This document shows, piece after piece, positions 5,106 through 5,214 of a DNA stretch of 5,214 bases. Position 1 is the stretch's first letter; every line of letters starts with the position of its first letter. Under the pieces are notes generated by a model. That model was not told the origin of the DNA. It ran no database searches and saw only the letters and a program-made list of their open reading frames with translations. The translations under genes were made by a program, and so were the position numbers. The stretch comes from an uncultured Chloroflexaceae bacterium (GTDB lineage: Bacteria; Chloroflexota; Chloroflexia; Chloroflexales; Chloroflexaceae), in NCBI GenBank assembly GCA_937141995.1, contig CAKZQX010000072.1, positions 1 to 5,214 on the forward strand, in the 5' to 3' direction.

Positions 5106-5203
5106 ATTACGGACTACAGACTACAGATTACGGACTACGGACTACAGATTACGGACTACAGACTACAGACTACAGACTACAGACTACGGACTACAGACTA
5201 CGG
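5106..5203 (+). repeat. Heptanucleotide tandem array, 14 copies
   Basis: Fourteen uninterrupted 7-bp units fill 98 bp, consensus AYTACRG. Variants are ACTACAG (8), ACTACGG (3) and ATTACGG (3). All differences fall at positions 2 and 6 and are transitions. The pattern of variants is not simply periodic, though ATTACGG clusters in the left half and ACTACAG in the right. No unit is lost or shifted. The array is intergenic, upstream of the HD gene, and ends 11 bp before the window edge. Similar heptanucleotide tracts (STRR) are known in cyanobacteria. A link between those and this array is only an analogy. Confidence 0.95.
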
Positions 5204-5214
5204 ATACTCCGCCC

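Noticed and set aside
5106..5203. CRISPR array
   Set aside because: The 7-bp units are directly adjacent with no spacers and no cas genes are present. It is a simple tandem repeat.
5205..5214. Start of a third copy of the hairpin repeat's right flank at the window edge (TCCGCCC)
   Set aside because: Only 7 bases match before the window ends, which is too little to support a copy.

Overview
The window looks like a chromosomal stretch from a moderately GC-rich bacterium. The mix of genes, the intergenic heptanucleotide tracts and the REP-like hairpins fit a filamentous Chloroflexota member such as Chloroflexus or a relative. This is an impression from style and gene content, not a proven assignment. 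No rRNA, tRNA, CRISPR array, transposase or phage gene was seen.

Layout: (1) Positions 1-479 hold no convincing gene. (2) Positions 480-709 hold copy A of an intergenic repeat with two long hairpins, one a perfect 26-bp stem. (3) Positions 733-1770 encode a CPBP/CAAX-type intramembrane protease with all three signature motifs. (4) A hairpin-bearing gap is followed by a two-gene unit: a 63-residue two-helix membrane protein (1907-2098) and, 15 nt later, an alpha/beta hydrolase with a visible Ser-Asp-His triad (2114-2860). (5) A 434-bp gap carries short direct and inverted repeats. (6) Positions 3295-3582 encode a 95-residue protein of unknown function with a strong ribosome binding site. (7) Positions 3703-3878 hold copy B of the hairpin repeat, followed by a candidate promoter and a 116-residue three-helix membrane protein (3987-4337). 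(8) Convergent to it, with only 6 nt between stop codons, is an HD-domain metal-dependent phosphohydrolase on the minus strand (4344-4919). (9) Upstream of the HD gene lie a cluster of REP-like hairpins and a 14-copy heptanucleotide array (5106-5203).

The genes look like ordinary housekeeping or accessory genes rather than one pathway. Only the small membrane protein and the hydrolase are clearly coupled. The most unusual content is intergenic: a repeat family whose flanks are conserved between two loci 3.2 kb apart, while the hairpin cores differ in sequence yet stay almost perfectly self-complementary. In copy A the palindromic module is doubled. Both copies have the same orientation and lie ahead of a gene for a membrane protein.
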